From Streptomyces marianii (GTDB lineage: Bacteria; Actinomycetota; Actinomycetes; Streptomycetales; Streptomycetaceae): DNA of 64,000 bases. Both the position numbers and the translations under genes were made by a program. The DNA lies in the NCBI RefSeq assembly GCF_005795905.1, contig NZ_VAWE01000001.1, positions 6,809,001-6,873,000 on the forward strand, read 5' to 3'. Below the pieces are notes generated by a model, which was given only the letters and a program-made list of their open reading frames with translations, made no database searches and was not told the origin of the DNA. The stretch's first letter is position 1, and every line of letters begins with the position of its first letter. Below are positions 26,552 to 34,661 of the stretch, piece by piece.

Positions 26552-26735
26552 CAGTGCCGCGTCGGGCGGGGTTCGCCCGTCCGGGAGCGGCGTGCGCTGC
26601 GCGGGGTCCCCCGGCCCTCCGGCCGGGGGAAGGGCCGCCAGGCGCCGGATCGACCTCGTAGTGGGCCTGCTCGGTTGATTGGGCAACGCCGCGGGTCGCC
26701 GTACCGGGCGTCGTACGGCCGAAAGGCGCCCTTGC
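26548..26735 (+). repeat. dispersed intergenic repeat B, copy 2
   Basis: Related to 4750-4945 in inverted orientation; shared blocks are CCAGTGCCGCGTCGGGC, GCCAGGCGCCGGA and GGTTGAT. It contains a GC hairpin (CCCCCGGCCCTCCGGCCGGGGG). With element A it fills the 560-bp gap 26329-26888, in which I find no gene. Confidence 0.65.
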
Positions 26736-26888
26736 GCGGCAAGTTGGCTCGTCGAATACTCCCGAAACAGCGCTTGTCAGGGGCACAACGTGACCGGAAT
26801 CCGGACACATCCCCGCGCCCGCTGACTGCGCCTCACGGGCCCGTCACCCCACAGTCGGGTCCCCGATTCCCCTCGGGAGGAACGAGAA

Positions 26889-27794
26889 GTGAGGATCAAG
26901 CGCACCACCCCCACCCACGGCGCGGCCAGACGGATCCGTCTGCTCGCCGTGACGACCGGTCTCGTCGCCGCCGCCGCGCTGGCCGTCCCCAACGCAAGCG
27001 CCGTCGAGGCCCCTGTCGCCTTCAGCGCGTCCCAGCTCTCCGCCGCGAGCGACGCCGTGCTGACCGCCGATGTGGCAGGTACCGCCTGGCACGTCGACAA
27101 GGCGACCGACACCCTGGTCGTGACCGCCGACTCCACCGTCTCCAAAGCCGAGATCGCGCAGATCGAGCGGGCGGCCGGCGCGAACGCCGGTGCCCTCCGC
27201 ATCGAGCGCACTCCCGGCAGATTCAGCAAGCTCATCTCGGGCGGCGACGCCGTCTACGCCACCAGCTGGCGCTGCTCGCTCGGCTTCAACGTCCGCAACA
27301 GCGCGGGCACTTCGTACTTCCTGACGGCGGGCCACTGCACCGACGGGGCGGGCACCTGGTACGCGAACTCCGCCCGCACCACGGTCCTCGGTCCGACCGC
27401 GGGGTCGAGCTTCCCGGGCAACGACTACGGCATCGTGCGCTACGGCAACACCTCCATCTCCAAGCCGGGCACCGTCGGCAGCGTCGACATCACCAGCGCC
27501 GCCAACGCGACCGTCGGCATGTCGGTGACCCGCCGCGGCTCCACCACGGGCACCCACAGCGGCACCGTCACCGGTCTCAACGCCACGGTCAACTACGGCG
27601 GCGGTGACATCGTCTACGGCATGATCCGCACGAACGTGTGCGCTGAGCCGGGCGACAGCGGCGGCCCGCTGTACTCCGGCAGCCGGGCCATCGGCCTGAC
27701 CTCCGGCGGCAGCGGCAACTGCTCGAGCGGCGGTACGACCTTCTACCAGCCGGTCACCGAGGCCCTGAGCGCCTACGGCGTCAGCGTCTACTGA
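26889..27794 (+). CDS. secreted S1 (chymotrypsin-family) serine protease, alpha-lytic/SGP type
   Basis: A 301-residue pre-pro-protease. GTG start with GGAGG upstream; signal peptide to about residue 38 ([21 protein letters not shown]). A short propeptide of ~75 residues chaperones folding, then the mature protease begins near ISGGDAVYA. Catalytic triad: LTAGHC (His), GNDYGIV (Asp), GDSGGPL (Ser). Disulfide cysteines are as in Streptomyces griseus proteases A and B. The second paralogue at 40020 has a longer propeptide. Likely role is extracellular protein digestion. Confidence 0.95.
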   Translation: MRIKRTTPTHGAARRIRLLAVTTGLVAAAALAVPNASAVEAPVAFSASQLSAASDAVLTADVAGTAWHVDKATDTLVVTADSTVSKAEIAQIERAAGANAGALRIERTPGRFSKLISGGDAVYATSWRCSLGFNVRNSAGTSYFLTAGHCTDGAGTWYANSARTTVLGPTAGSSFPGNDYGIVRYGNTSISKPGTVGSVDITSAANATVGMSVTRRGSTTGTHSGTVTGLNATVNYGGGDIVYGMIRTNVCAEPGDSGGPLYSGSRAIGLTSGGSGNCSSGGTTFYQPVTEALSAYGVSVY

Positions 27795-27882
27795 GCCGTT
27801 CCGCGGAGACCGGGAGCCACAGTGCTCGACAAGAGCCCCCGTCGCGCACCGGATGCCGTTCGTTGATTCGGGGTCGCGTCTG

Positions 27883-27924
27883 ACGTCGGCCTTCAGGACC
27901 CGTCGTGGTCCTGAAGGCCGACGT
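27883..27924. terminator. terminator hairpin after the protease gene
   Basis: Perfect 18-bp stem (27883-27900 and 27907-27924) with loop CGTCGT. The rest of the 446-bp gap 27795-28240 shows no gene and should include the SLOG gene promoter. Confidence 0.8.
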
Positions 27925-28240
27925 TGTGGTGCGGGGCGGGTGCGGACGCGACCGGGGCGGTCCGGGCGGGTTCCCGGCGGTGACGGTACGGGTGGCACGG
28001 CCGCGTCGCCGCAGGGAAGCCCGGCGATCCGGGTCCGGAGCGAGTGGGAACCGCTCTTTCACGACGAGGAGTTCGCGACCCGTCCCGGGGGCAGGACCCG
28101 CCGCCGGACCCCTGACCGCGAGAGGGGGCAGCCCCCGAATCGGCCGGCCGCAACCGCAGCTGCGCTTCGGCGGGGGCTCGACGCAGTGCACACTTTTGAG
28201 AGGATGGCTGAGCGGTCGGCCACAACGGATCGGGGGGCGG

Positions 28241-28720
28241 ATGAAGCGCATCGGAGTGACCGGCCACAGAAGCATTCCGCCCGAGGCCATGCCCCATGTG
28301 CTGGCCGGTATGAAGGCGTTGCTGTGCGGCCGTGAGGGGGCTCTGGAAGCGCTCTCCAGCCTGGCCGAGGGGGCCGACCAGCTCTTCGCCGATGTCGCCC
28401 TCGCCTGCGGCGCCGAGCTCACCGCCGTCATCCCGAGCGGGGACTACGAGGACGGCTTCGGCGACCCCGGTGCCCTGGCCTGCTACCGGCGGCTCCGGTG
28501 CCGGGCCAGCCAGGAGGTCCGGCTGGCGTTCCCCCACTCCACGGACGAGGCGTACTACGCGGCCGGTGCCTACATCGCCGACAACTGCGACCGGCTCCTC
28601 GCCGTCTGGGACGGCCGGCCCGCCCGCGGTCTCGGCGGCACCGGCGACATCGTCCGGTACGCGCGAGAGCGCGGCACGCCGGTGACGGTGGTGTGGTGCG
28701 ACGGGGTCGAGCGGGACTGA
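28241..28720 (+). CDS. SLOG-superfamily protein (nucleotide-derived-signal sensor or hydrolase fold)
   Basis: 159 residues. It begins KRIGVTGHRSIPP, then SLAEGADQLFADVAL, CDRLLAVWDGRPARGLGG and TGDIVRYARERGTPV, the Rossmann-like pattern of SLOG (SMF/DprA-LOG) domains that bind or process nucleotide-derived molecules. SLOG proteins are often encoded with SLATT membrane proteins, TIR domains and STAND ATPases in predicted conflict systems. Here it converges on a SLATT-type gene and lies 1.3 kb from an Fxs locus with TIR-like and NB-ARC genes. The precise ligand is unknown. An upstream in-frame start is possible, but the family start fits this ATG. Confidence 0.82.
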   Translation: MKRIGVTGHRSIPPEAMPHVLAGMKALLCGREGALEALSSLAEGADQLFADVALACGAELTAVIPSGDYEDGFGDPGALACYRRLRCRASQEVRLAFPHSTDEAYYAAGAYIADNCDRLLAVWDGRPARGLGGTGDIVRYARERGTPVTVVWCDGVERD

Positions 28721-28870
28721 CGCGCCTAACCGGTGCGGTGAAGGGCGGCCGCGCGGTCCGGTACCCGGGCTGCCCACCGCACCCGGGACCGCCCCTGATT
28801 CCGACGTTCCGCGTCCGGTGCAGGCCGCTGGTTCAGCCGCTCCCCACCCCCCGCGCGTCCACCGCCTCCG

Positions 28871-29803
28871 TCAACTCCGGTGCTGCACCAGCCAGTCGGT
28901 GTGCTGAGGCGAGACGATCCGCTCGGTCTCGTACACCGCCGACGGCCACTGCTCCTCCGTTACCGAGGTCTCCATCGCGATGTGGATCGCGGCCAGGTCC
29001 TCCTCCACCAGGGAGTGCGCCGCGATCAGCGGCTGGTGGCGACGGATCTCGCTCCACGCCAGGCACGCCGCGGCAGCCGCCGACAGCAGCGGCACCGGCT
29101 CGGCCGAGTCCGTGACGGAGAACGTGCGCAGCACCCCGAACAGCAGCGCGAGCGCGGTGAGCAGACCGATCGTCACCGTCCACAGCGCGGTGGCGCGCCG
29201 GGAGATCTCCGCACGCCGGTGGTACCAGTTGCGCTGCTCGATCAGACGGTCCCTCACATACGTCTCCTTGCGTACGCTGAAGACCTTCTCCCGCAGCAGG
29301 CGCATCGGGGTGGTGATCAGCTCGCCGGAGGCCACGCTCCCGCCGTTCTCCCGAGGATCCACCCAGCCGACCTTGCGCAGTTCACGGAGGCCTTCCTCCA
29401 GCCGCGTCGTGAACAGCCGCTCCGGATCGGGGGAGTCGGAGTCGAACGGTGCTCCGTGCACCGCATAGCGCCAGCACATGGACCGGATGAACTCCGCTGC
29501 GGAGCGGTTGAGTTGCCAGTACGACTTCGCCCGGCGGCGTGTCCCGCGGAAGCTGACGGTGAGCACCCACGCGTACGCCGACGCGCTGAGCAATCCCATG
29601 AGCTGGAAGGAGTCCCCGATCCTCCCGCGCCAGGGCAGCACCGCGAACACCGAGCCCAGGACCAGGAGGAGCAGTTGCAGCCGGGTGCCCTTGACCGACT
29701 CCCGCTGCCGGTCGACGGCCGTCTCGTCCGCGTGGTGGAACAGCGCCGGCAGATCGGAATTTCGAAAGACCATGCTTTGCAGATGGCCGGGAATGCCGGT
29801 CAT
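28871..29803 (-). CDS. SLATT/DUF4231-type two-helix membrane effector candidate
   Basis: 310 residues. A first hairpin of membrane helices (LQLLLLVLGSVFAVLPW and LMGLLSASAYAWVLTVSF, about residues 43-84), a charged cytoplasmic middle (YWQLNRSAAEFIRSMCWRYA, RDRLIEQRNWYHRRAEISRR) and a second hairpin (LWTVTIGLLTALALLFGVL and PLLSAAAAACLAWSEI, about 205-250). This is the duplicated SLATT arrangement proposed to form pores or act as membrane effectors with SLOG/TIR sensors. It converges on the SLOG gene and is divergent from fxsA, with 205 bases between. The effector role is inference from the family; no direct evidence. Confidence 0.78.
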   Translation of the reverse strand: MTGIPGHLQSMVFRNSDLPALFHHADETAVDRQRESVKGTRLQLLLLVLGSVFAVLPWRGRIGDSFQLMGLLSASAYAWVLTVSFRGTRRRAKSYWQLNRSAAEFIRSMCWRYAVHGAPFDSDSPDPERLFTTRLEEGLRELRKVGWVDPRENGGSVASGELITTPMRLLREKVFSVRKETYVRDRLIEQRNWYHRRAEISRRATALWTVTIGLLTALALLFGVLRTFSVTDSAEPVPLLSAAAAACLAWSEIRRHQPLIAAHSLVEEDLAAIHIAMETSVTEEQWPSAVYETERIVSPQHTDWLVQHRS

Positions 29804-30008
29804 ACGTGCCCCCCTCTGCGGATTTTGGCTTCACTCGTTCGATGGAATGGCTTGTTCCGTTCGGAGTGGGGCATACTCGCGCAACGCTTTCGTTTCAGCC
29901 CTCCGTGCCGAGTTGCTGCGGGTGGCCATGAGAGTAAAGTCGTGCCGCCGACACTGCAACGGTGCCCGGTGCTCCCCCATTAGCACAACATGACCTAGGA
30001 CGGCCGCC

Positions 30009-30173
30009 GTGACCCTCCAGACTTCAGTCACCTTTGCTCCTGTGAAGAAGGATCGGGTGCCTCTCACCGAGATCGACGTACGTGACGCCGAGGCGGCCCG
30101 GAAGCTGGGTCGAGTGCGCCCCGCCGGCGCCGACCGCTCCGCACGGATGTCCACGTTCAACTCCGCGCTCTAG
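30009..30173 (+). CDS. fxsA: FxsA: FxSxx-COOH precursor peptide (54 aa)
   Basis: GTG start, 54 codons. The leader carries PLTEIDVRDAEAARKLGRV, and the C-terminus is RMSTFNSAL: Phe50-Asn51-Ser52-Ala53-Leu54-COOH, an exact F-x-S-x-x carboxy end. It is followed after 50 bases by an FxsB-type radical SAM gene. In published work, as I recall it, FxsB-family enzymes cross-link the Phe ring to the Ser beta carbon, giving a three-residue cyclophane; here that would join Phe50 and Ser52. Product fate, protease and bioactivity are unknown. It is too small for most automatic callers. Confidence 0.9.
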   Translation: MTLQTSVTFAPVKKDRVPLTEIDVRDAEAARKLGRVRPAGADRSARMSTFNSAL

Positions 30174-30223
30174 TCCGGTTCCAGACCGTCCGTACGACGG
30201 GCGGGCTGCCCTAGACTGGCGGA

Positions 30224-32446
30224 ATGACCCGACCCGTGGTCCCGTTCCGCGAGATCGTATTGAAGGTCCACAGCAGATGTGATCTTGCTTGCGACCACTG
30301 CTATATCTACGAACACGCTGATCAGAGCTGGCGCACCCGCCCGAAGACAATCTCTGACGAGGCGATTTTCTGGACAGCTCTGCGACTGGCCGAGCATGCG
30401 AAGAAACATGCCCTGCCCTCCGTGTCAGTGATCCTGCACGGAGGGGAGCCTCTGCTCGCCGGCCCCACCCGGTTACGCCGGGTCTGTGAGGAACTCACCA
30501 AGGCCCTCGACGGTGTCGCCGCACTCGACCTGCGCATTCACACCAATGGCCTCCAGCTGGGTCCCCGCTATCTGGAACTCTTCGACGAGTTCGGCGTCAA
30601 GGTCGGCATCTCCCTCGACGGCGACAGGGCCGCCAACGACCGCCACCGCCGCTTCGCGGACGGGCGCAGCAGCCACGCCCTCGTCCTGAAGGCCGTCCGA
30701 CTGCTGAGCACGGACCGCTGGCGCCATCTCAACCTCGGCCTCCTGTGCACCGTCGACGTCGCCAACGACCCGGTCGCCGTGCTCGACGCACTGACGGAGC
30801 TCGACCCCCCGCGCATCGACTTCCTGCTGCCGCACGCCACCTGGGACGAGCCACCGCCCCGGCCGGACGGCTCTCCGACCGCTTACGCGGACTGGCTCCT
30901 CGCCGTCTTCGACCGCTGGGACCGGCAGGGCCGCCGGGTACCGGTGCGGCTCTTCGCCTCGGTCCTCTCCACCCTCTCCGGGGGCCCCGGACTCACCGAG
31001 TCGCTCGGGCTCACCCCCACCGACCTCGTCGTCGTGGAGACCGACGGCACCCTGGAGCAGGTCGACTCGCTCAAGACCGCGTACGAGGGCGCGGCGGCCA
31101 CCGGCTTCGACGTCTTCGCCCACACCCTCGACGAGGTCGCCGCCCACCCGGGCGTCCGGGCCCGGCAGCTCGGCCTCGCCGGCGTCTGCGGCACCTGCCG
31201 CGAGTGCCCCGTCGTCCGCTCCTGCGGCGGCGGCCTCTACACCCACCGCCACCGCTCCGGCACCGGCTTCGACAACACCTCCGTCTACTGCACGGACCTC
31301 GAGGCCCTCGTCCGCGGTATCGAGCACCGCACCGCCGCCCGGTCGGTGCCCGCCGCGGTCACCGACGACGGGGAGTTGCGGACCGAACAGCACGAGCTGA
31401 CGCGGCTGCTCCTCGCCGACCTGCACAGGGAGCTGGACGGGCGCGGCGGTGAGCAGTGGGCCCGCGCCTGGGAACTGGCCGGCGCCGTCGACCGGCATCC
31501 CGGCGTGCTCGACTCCGTGCTGACCCACCCGTACACGCGCGGCTGGCTCCTCGGTGCCCTGGACGCGCTACACGAGGGCGTGCCCGGCGCCGTGCTGTCG
31601 CCGGTCGCCAGGCTGGCGTCGTCGGTCGCCGCCGCCGTCGTCCGCGGCGGCCTCGACCTTCCCGTGCCGGTCCCGTACGAGGGCGGGACGCTGCTGCTGC
31701 CCACGCTCGGCGAACTCCGCCTCACCGGGGCGGAACCCCGCGGCACGGCTGAGGTTCGGCCCGTCGAGAAGGGCCTCCTCGTGCGTACCGGAGACGGCGA
31801 GCGGCGCATTCCCCGGCCCGACGAACCGGGCGCCGGCTGGCGGCCCGTCCGCCGGCTCGGCCGCGACGGGGCGCCCGACCTCGCGATCGACGACCTCGAC
31901 CCGTACCGTGACTGCTTCGACGCCTGCGCGCTGCCCCGGCTAGGTCACGGCGAGGCGGCCGACTGGACGGACCGGCTGGCCCGCGCCTGGGGCCTGCTGC
32001 GCGCCCGTGCGCCCGAACAGGCCGCGGCCGCCGCCGCGTCGCTCACCACACTGACCCCCGTCGACGGCTCCCGGCCCTCGGCCGGACGGCACGCCCTCGG
32101 CGCCCTGGGCGTCCCACTGCGGGCCGGGGCCGCGGAGTTGGCGCCCCTGCTGCTCCGCGGCTGGCGCCGGACGCGCCTCCGGGCCCTGCTGGAGGTCACC
32201 GACCTCTACGCCGACGACGGCCTGTGGACCCACCCGGCACCGTGGCAGGAGGCGCCGGTCCCGGTGTCCGAACTGCTCGCGGGGGCGTACGAACGGACCG
32301 GGCTCCGCGCCTTCGACCCGGACGGCGCGGAAGCCGCCCTGAGGGCGCTGGACACCCTGGGCCGCGCCGCGGAACTCACCGTCGGCGGAAAGCGTCTGCT
32401 GGCGCTGTTGTGGGAAGAGGCGGACCGTGACCGGCACAGTCGTTGA
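30224..32446 (+). CDS. fxsB: FxsB: radical SAM/SPASM peptide maturase with extra C-terminal domain
   Basis: 740 residues. Radical SAM cluster site CDLACDHCYIY (C-x3-C-x2-C, residues 19-26), SAM-site HGGEPLL and a SPASM auxiliary-cluster region near residue 325-365 (CGTCRECPVVRSCGGG and a later Cys). Residues about 390-740 are a helical domain resembling the HEXXH-type beta-hydroxylase family fused to some FxsB proteins, but I see no intact HEXXH, matching the 'inactivated extension' form. Codon 84 (30473-30475) is TTA, implying bldA dependence. The 3' end overlaps the acetyltransferase gene by 20 bases. Confidence 0.92.
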   Translation: MTRPVVPFREIVLKVHSRCDLACDHCYIYEHADQSWRTRPKTISDEAIFWTALRLAEHAKKHALPSVSVILHGGEPLLAGPTRLRRVCEELTKALDGVAALDLRIHTNGLQLGPRYLELFDEFGVKVGISLDGDRAANDRHRRFADGRSSHALVLKAVRLLSTDRWRHLNLGLLCTVDVANDPVAVLDALTELDPPRIDFLLPHATWDEPPPRPDGSPTAYADWLLAVFDRWDRQGRRVPVRLFASVLSTLSGGPGLTESLGLTPTDLVVVETDGTLEQVDSLKTAYEGAAATGFDVFAHTLDEVAAHPGVRARQLGLAGVCGTCRECPVVRSCGGGLYTHRHRSGTGFDNTSVYCTDLEALVRGIEHRTAARSVPAAVTDDGELRTEQHELTRLLLADLHRELDGRGGEQWARAWELAGAVDRHPGVLDSVLTHPYTRGWLLGALDALHEGVPGAVLSPVARLASSVAAAVVRGGLDLPVPVPYEGGTLLLPTLGELRLTGAEPRGTAEVRPVEKGLLVRTGDGERRIPRPDEPGAGWRPVRRLGRDGAPDLAIDDLDPYRDCFDACALPRLGHGEAADWTDRLARAWGLLRARAPEQAAAAAASLTTLTPVDGSRPSAGRHALGALGVPLRAGAAELAPLLLRGWRRTRLRALLEVTDLYADDGLWTHPAPWQEAPVPVSELLAGAYERTGLRAFDPDGAEAALRALDTLGRAAELTVGGKRLLALLWEEADRDRHSR

Positions 32447-33203
32447 GCGCGACGGGCTCGCGCGGCAGCTGACGGAACTCGGGTTACGGACGGGGGAGAC
32501 GGTCCTCGTCCACGCGGGGCTCGGCGGCACGGGCCTGGACGCCCCGGAGCTCCTCGACGCACTGCTGCGGACGCTCGGTGCGGAGGGCACGCTCGTGGTC
32601 CCCGCCTTCACCACCGAGAACTCCGACACCTCCGCCGCCCATCTGCGGCGAGTGGCCGGGATGACACCCACTCAGGCGGCGGCCTTCCGGGCCACGATGC
32701 CCGCCTACGACCCGGCCACCACACCGAGCACCGGGATGGGCCGGTTGGCCGAGTGCGTACGGACCACCCCGGGCGCGATGCGCAGCGCCCACCCCCAGAC
32801 GTCGTTCGCCGCGCTCGGCCGCAGGGCCGGGGAACTCCTCTCCCGGCACCCGCTCACCTGCCACCTCGGCGAGGAGTCCCCGCTCGGGGCGCTCTACCGG
32901 GCCGGGGCGCGGGTATTGATGATCAATGTGGGCTTCTCCGTCTGCACCGCCTTCCACCTGGCGGAGTACCGAATCGGCGCGCCGCTGCGCCGGTACGCCT
33001 GTGTGGTGCGCGGGGCGCACGGCCCGGAATGGACGGAATACCGGGACGTCCAACTCGACGACGGCGATTTCGACGCCGTCGGAGCCGCCTTCTCCTGGAA
33101 TCTCGAACAGAAGGGACAACTGGGAGGAACGACCGCAACCTTGTTCTCGATCACCGACGCGGTGGACCATGCAGTGGCGTGGATGTCCGAAAAGCGGTGC
33201 TGA
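32427..33203 (+). CDS. AAC(3)-fold N-acetyltransferase of the Fxs locus
   Basis: 258 residues of the aminoglycoside 3-N-acetyltransferase fold: ETVLVHAGLGGTG at the start, ALLRTLGAEGTLVVPAFT, PSTGMGRLAECVRTTPGAMR with SAHPQTSFAALG, then LMINVGFSVCTAFHLAEY. It overlaps fxsB by 20 bases, so it is co-translated. It probably acetylates an amine on the modified peptide or a locus-specific substrate rather than an antibiotic; that is inference from context. Codon 20 (32484-32486) is TTA. GTG start. Confidence 0.88.
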   Translation: MTGTVVERDGLARQLTELGLRTGETVLVHAGLGGTGLDAPELLDALLRTLGAEGTLVVPAFTTENSDTSAAHLRRVAGMTPTQAAAFRATMPAYDPATTPSTGMGRLAECVRTTPGAMRSAHPQTSFAALGRRAGELLSRHPLTCHLGEESPLGALYRAGARVLMINVGFSVCTAFHLAEYRIGAPLRRYACVVRGAHGPEWTEYRDVQLDDGDFDAVGAAFSWNLEQKGQLGGTTATLFSITDAVDHAVAWMSEKRC

Positions 33204-33308
33204 TTGACCGAATGACCAGGTGATGGAGCAAGACCTGCTCCGGAATGATTGGTCCGCTCGCACCTCATTCACCATGGAGTGCGGGTGTTCATACAGGACG
33301 GGGGTCGT

Positions 33309-34661
33309 GTGCACGCGTCATCGCAGCAGCGAGCGGCGGACCATCGGCCGTACTTCTTCTTGAGCTATGCGCACACACCGAGGTACGGGGCGGGCGGGCC
33401 GGACCCCGACATGTGGGTCGAACGTCTCTTCCGGGATCTGTGCGGCCATGTGATGGCCATGACCGATCTCCCCGCCGGGGCCCCCGCGGGATTCATGGAC
33501 CGGGAGATACGCTCCGGCGAGGGGTGGTCCGAGCGGCTCGCCGAAGTCCTCGCCACCTGCCGGGTCTTCGTGCCGCTGTTCTCCCCCCGCTACTTCGCCA
33601 GCGAGATGTGCGGCAAGGAGTGGTTCGCCTTCGCCCAGCGGGAGATCTACCACCAGGCCAAGAGCAACCGGCTCGCCGAGGCCATCGTGCCCGCGCTGTG
33701 GGTGCCGGTGCCGCCCGAGCAACTGCCCGGCCCCGCCGAGCGGTTGCAGTTCAACCACCGAGCCTTCGGCGACCGCTACGTCACCGACGGGCTCTACGGG
33801 CTGATCAAACTCCGGATATTCGCCGAGGAGTACGAGCGGGCGGTCTACGAACTCGCCAAACGCATCGTCAGTGTCGCGGACACCACCGGGGTCGGGCCCA
33901 GCCGACCGCTCGACTACCGGCAGGCCCCCAGCGCCTTCGGCACCCCCGACCCGGCCAGGCCGCGCAGCACCGGCCCCCGCCCCATCCAGCTGACCGTGGC
34001 CGCCCCGACCCGCCACGACCTGCCCCCGGGACGCGGCCCCGAGTACTACGGCGACATGCCGCAGGACTGGAACCCGTACTACCCGGAGGCGCACCGGCCG
34101 CTCGCCTACGTCGCCCGCGATCTGGTGCGGACCCTCAACTACCAGGCCACCATCGCCTCGTTCGACCACGACAGCACACCGCTCGACAGCAAGCAGCCTC
34201 CGACCAGGCCGGAGCTGCTGATCATCGACCGCTGGGCCCTGGAGGACGACGAGAGGCGCGAGCGGCTCGCCGCCTTCGACGCCGAGAACCGGCCCTGGGT
34301 CAGCGTCGTCGTCCCCTGGAACCGCGACGACCACCAGAGCCGCGGCGCCGAGAACGAGCTCAGCGCCAAGCTCGAACAGACCCTGCCGACCAAGCTCAGC
34401 CAGGGCCGCGCCGCCTGCCGTGCCGCCGCCCGCGGCGTACCGAGCATGGAGGCCTTCGGCCAGATCCTCCCCCAGGTCGTGGAGGCGGCCGCCCAGCAGT
34501 ACCTGCGCCACGCCCAGGTCTATCCGCCCGCCGGCGGCAGCCACACCGAACGTCCGAGGCTGCGCGGCCCCATGGCGGCCGAGTACGCCACCACGCACTA
34601 CATCCCCGACACGCTCGACCACGCGCCGGATGCGGAGGACACGGATGACAGCCAGTCGTGA
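33309..34661 (+). CDS. fxsC: FxsC: TIR-like protein of the Fxs system
   Basis: About 450 residues; GTG 33309 chosen since the conserved domain begins soon after (RPYFFLSYAHTPRYG). N-terminal TIR-like domain to about residue 170: FFLSYAH (strand A), FMDREIRSGEGW, FVPLFSPRYFASEMCGKEW with the C-x2-E arrangement (Cys101, Glu104) seen at the NADase site of many TIR domains. C-terminal domain about 250-420: LNYQATIASFDHDS, ELLIIDRWALED, WVSVVVPWNRDD, LPTKLSQGRAA, typical of FxsC. It may make or sense a nucleotide signal. The stop overlaps fxsT. Confidence 0.88.
   Translation: MHASSQQRAADHRPYFFLSYAHTPRYGAGGPDPDMWVERLFRDLCGHVMAMTDLPAGAPAGFMDREIRSGEGWSERLAEVLATCRVFVPLFSPRYFASEMCGKEWFAFAQREIYHQAKSNRLAEAIVPALWVPVPPEQLPGPAERLQFNHRAFGDRYVTDGLYGLIKLRIFAEEYERAVYELAKRIVSVADTTGVGPSRPLDYRQAPSAFGTPDPARPRSTGPRPIQLTVAAPTRHDLPPGRGPEYYGDMPQDWNPYYPEAHRPLAYVARDLVRTLNYQATIASFDHDSTPLDSKQPPTRPELLIIDRWALEDDERRERLAAFDAENRPWVSVVVPWNRDDHQSRGAENELSAKLEQTLPTKLSQGRAACRAAARGVPSMEAFGQILPQVVEAAAQQYLRHAQVYPPAGGSHTERPRLRGPMAAEYATTHYIPDTLDHAPDAEDTDDSQS

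Noticed and set aside
32427..33203. Aminoglycoside-resistance gene.
   Set aside because: The AAC(3) fold is present, but the gene overlaps fxsB inside an Fxs operon, so a drug-resistance role is not the likely function.
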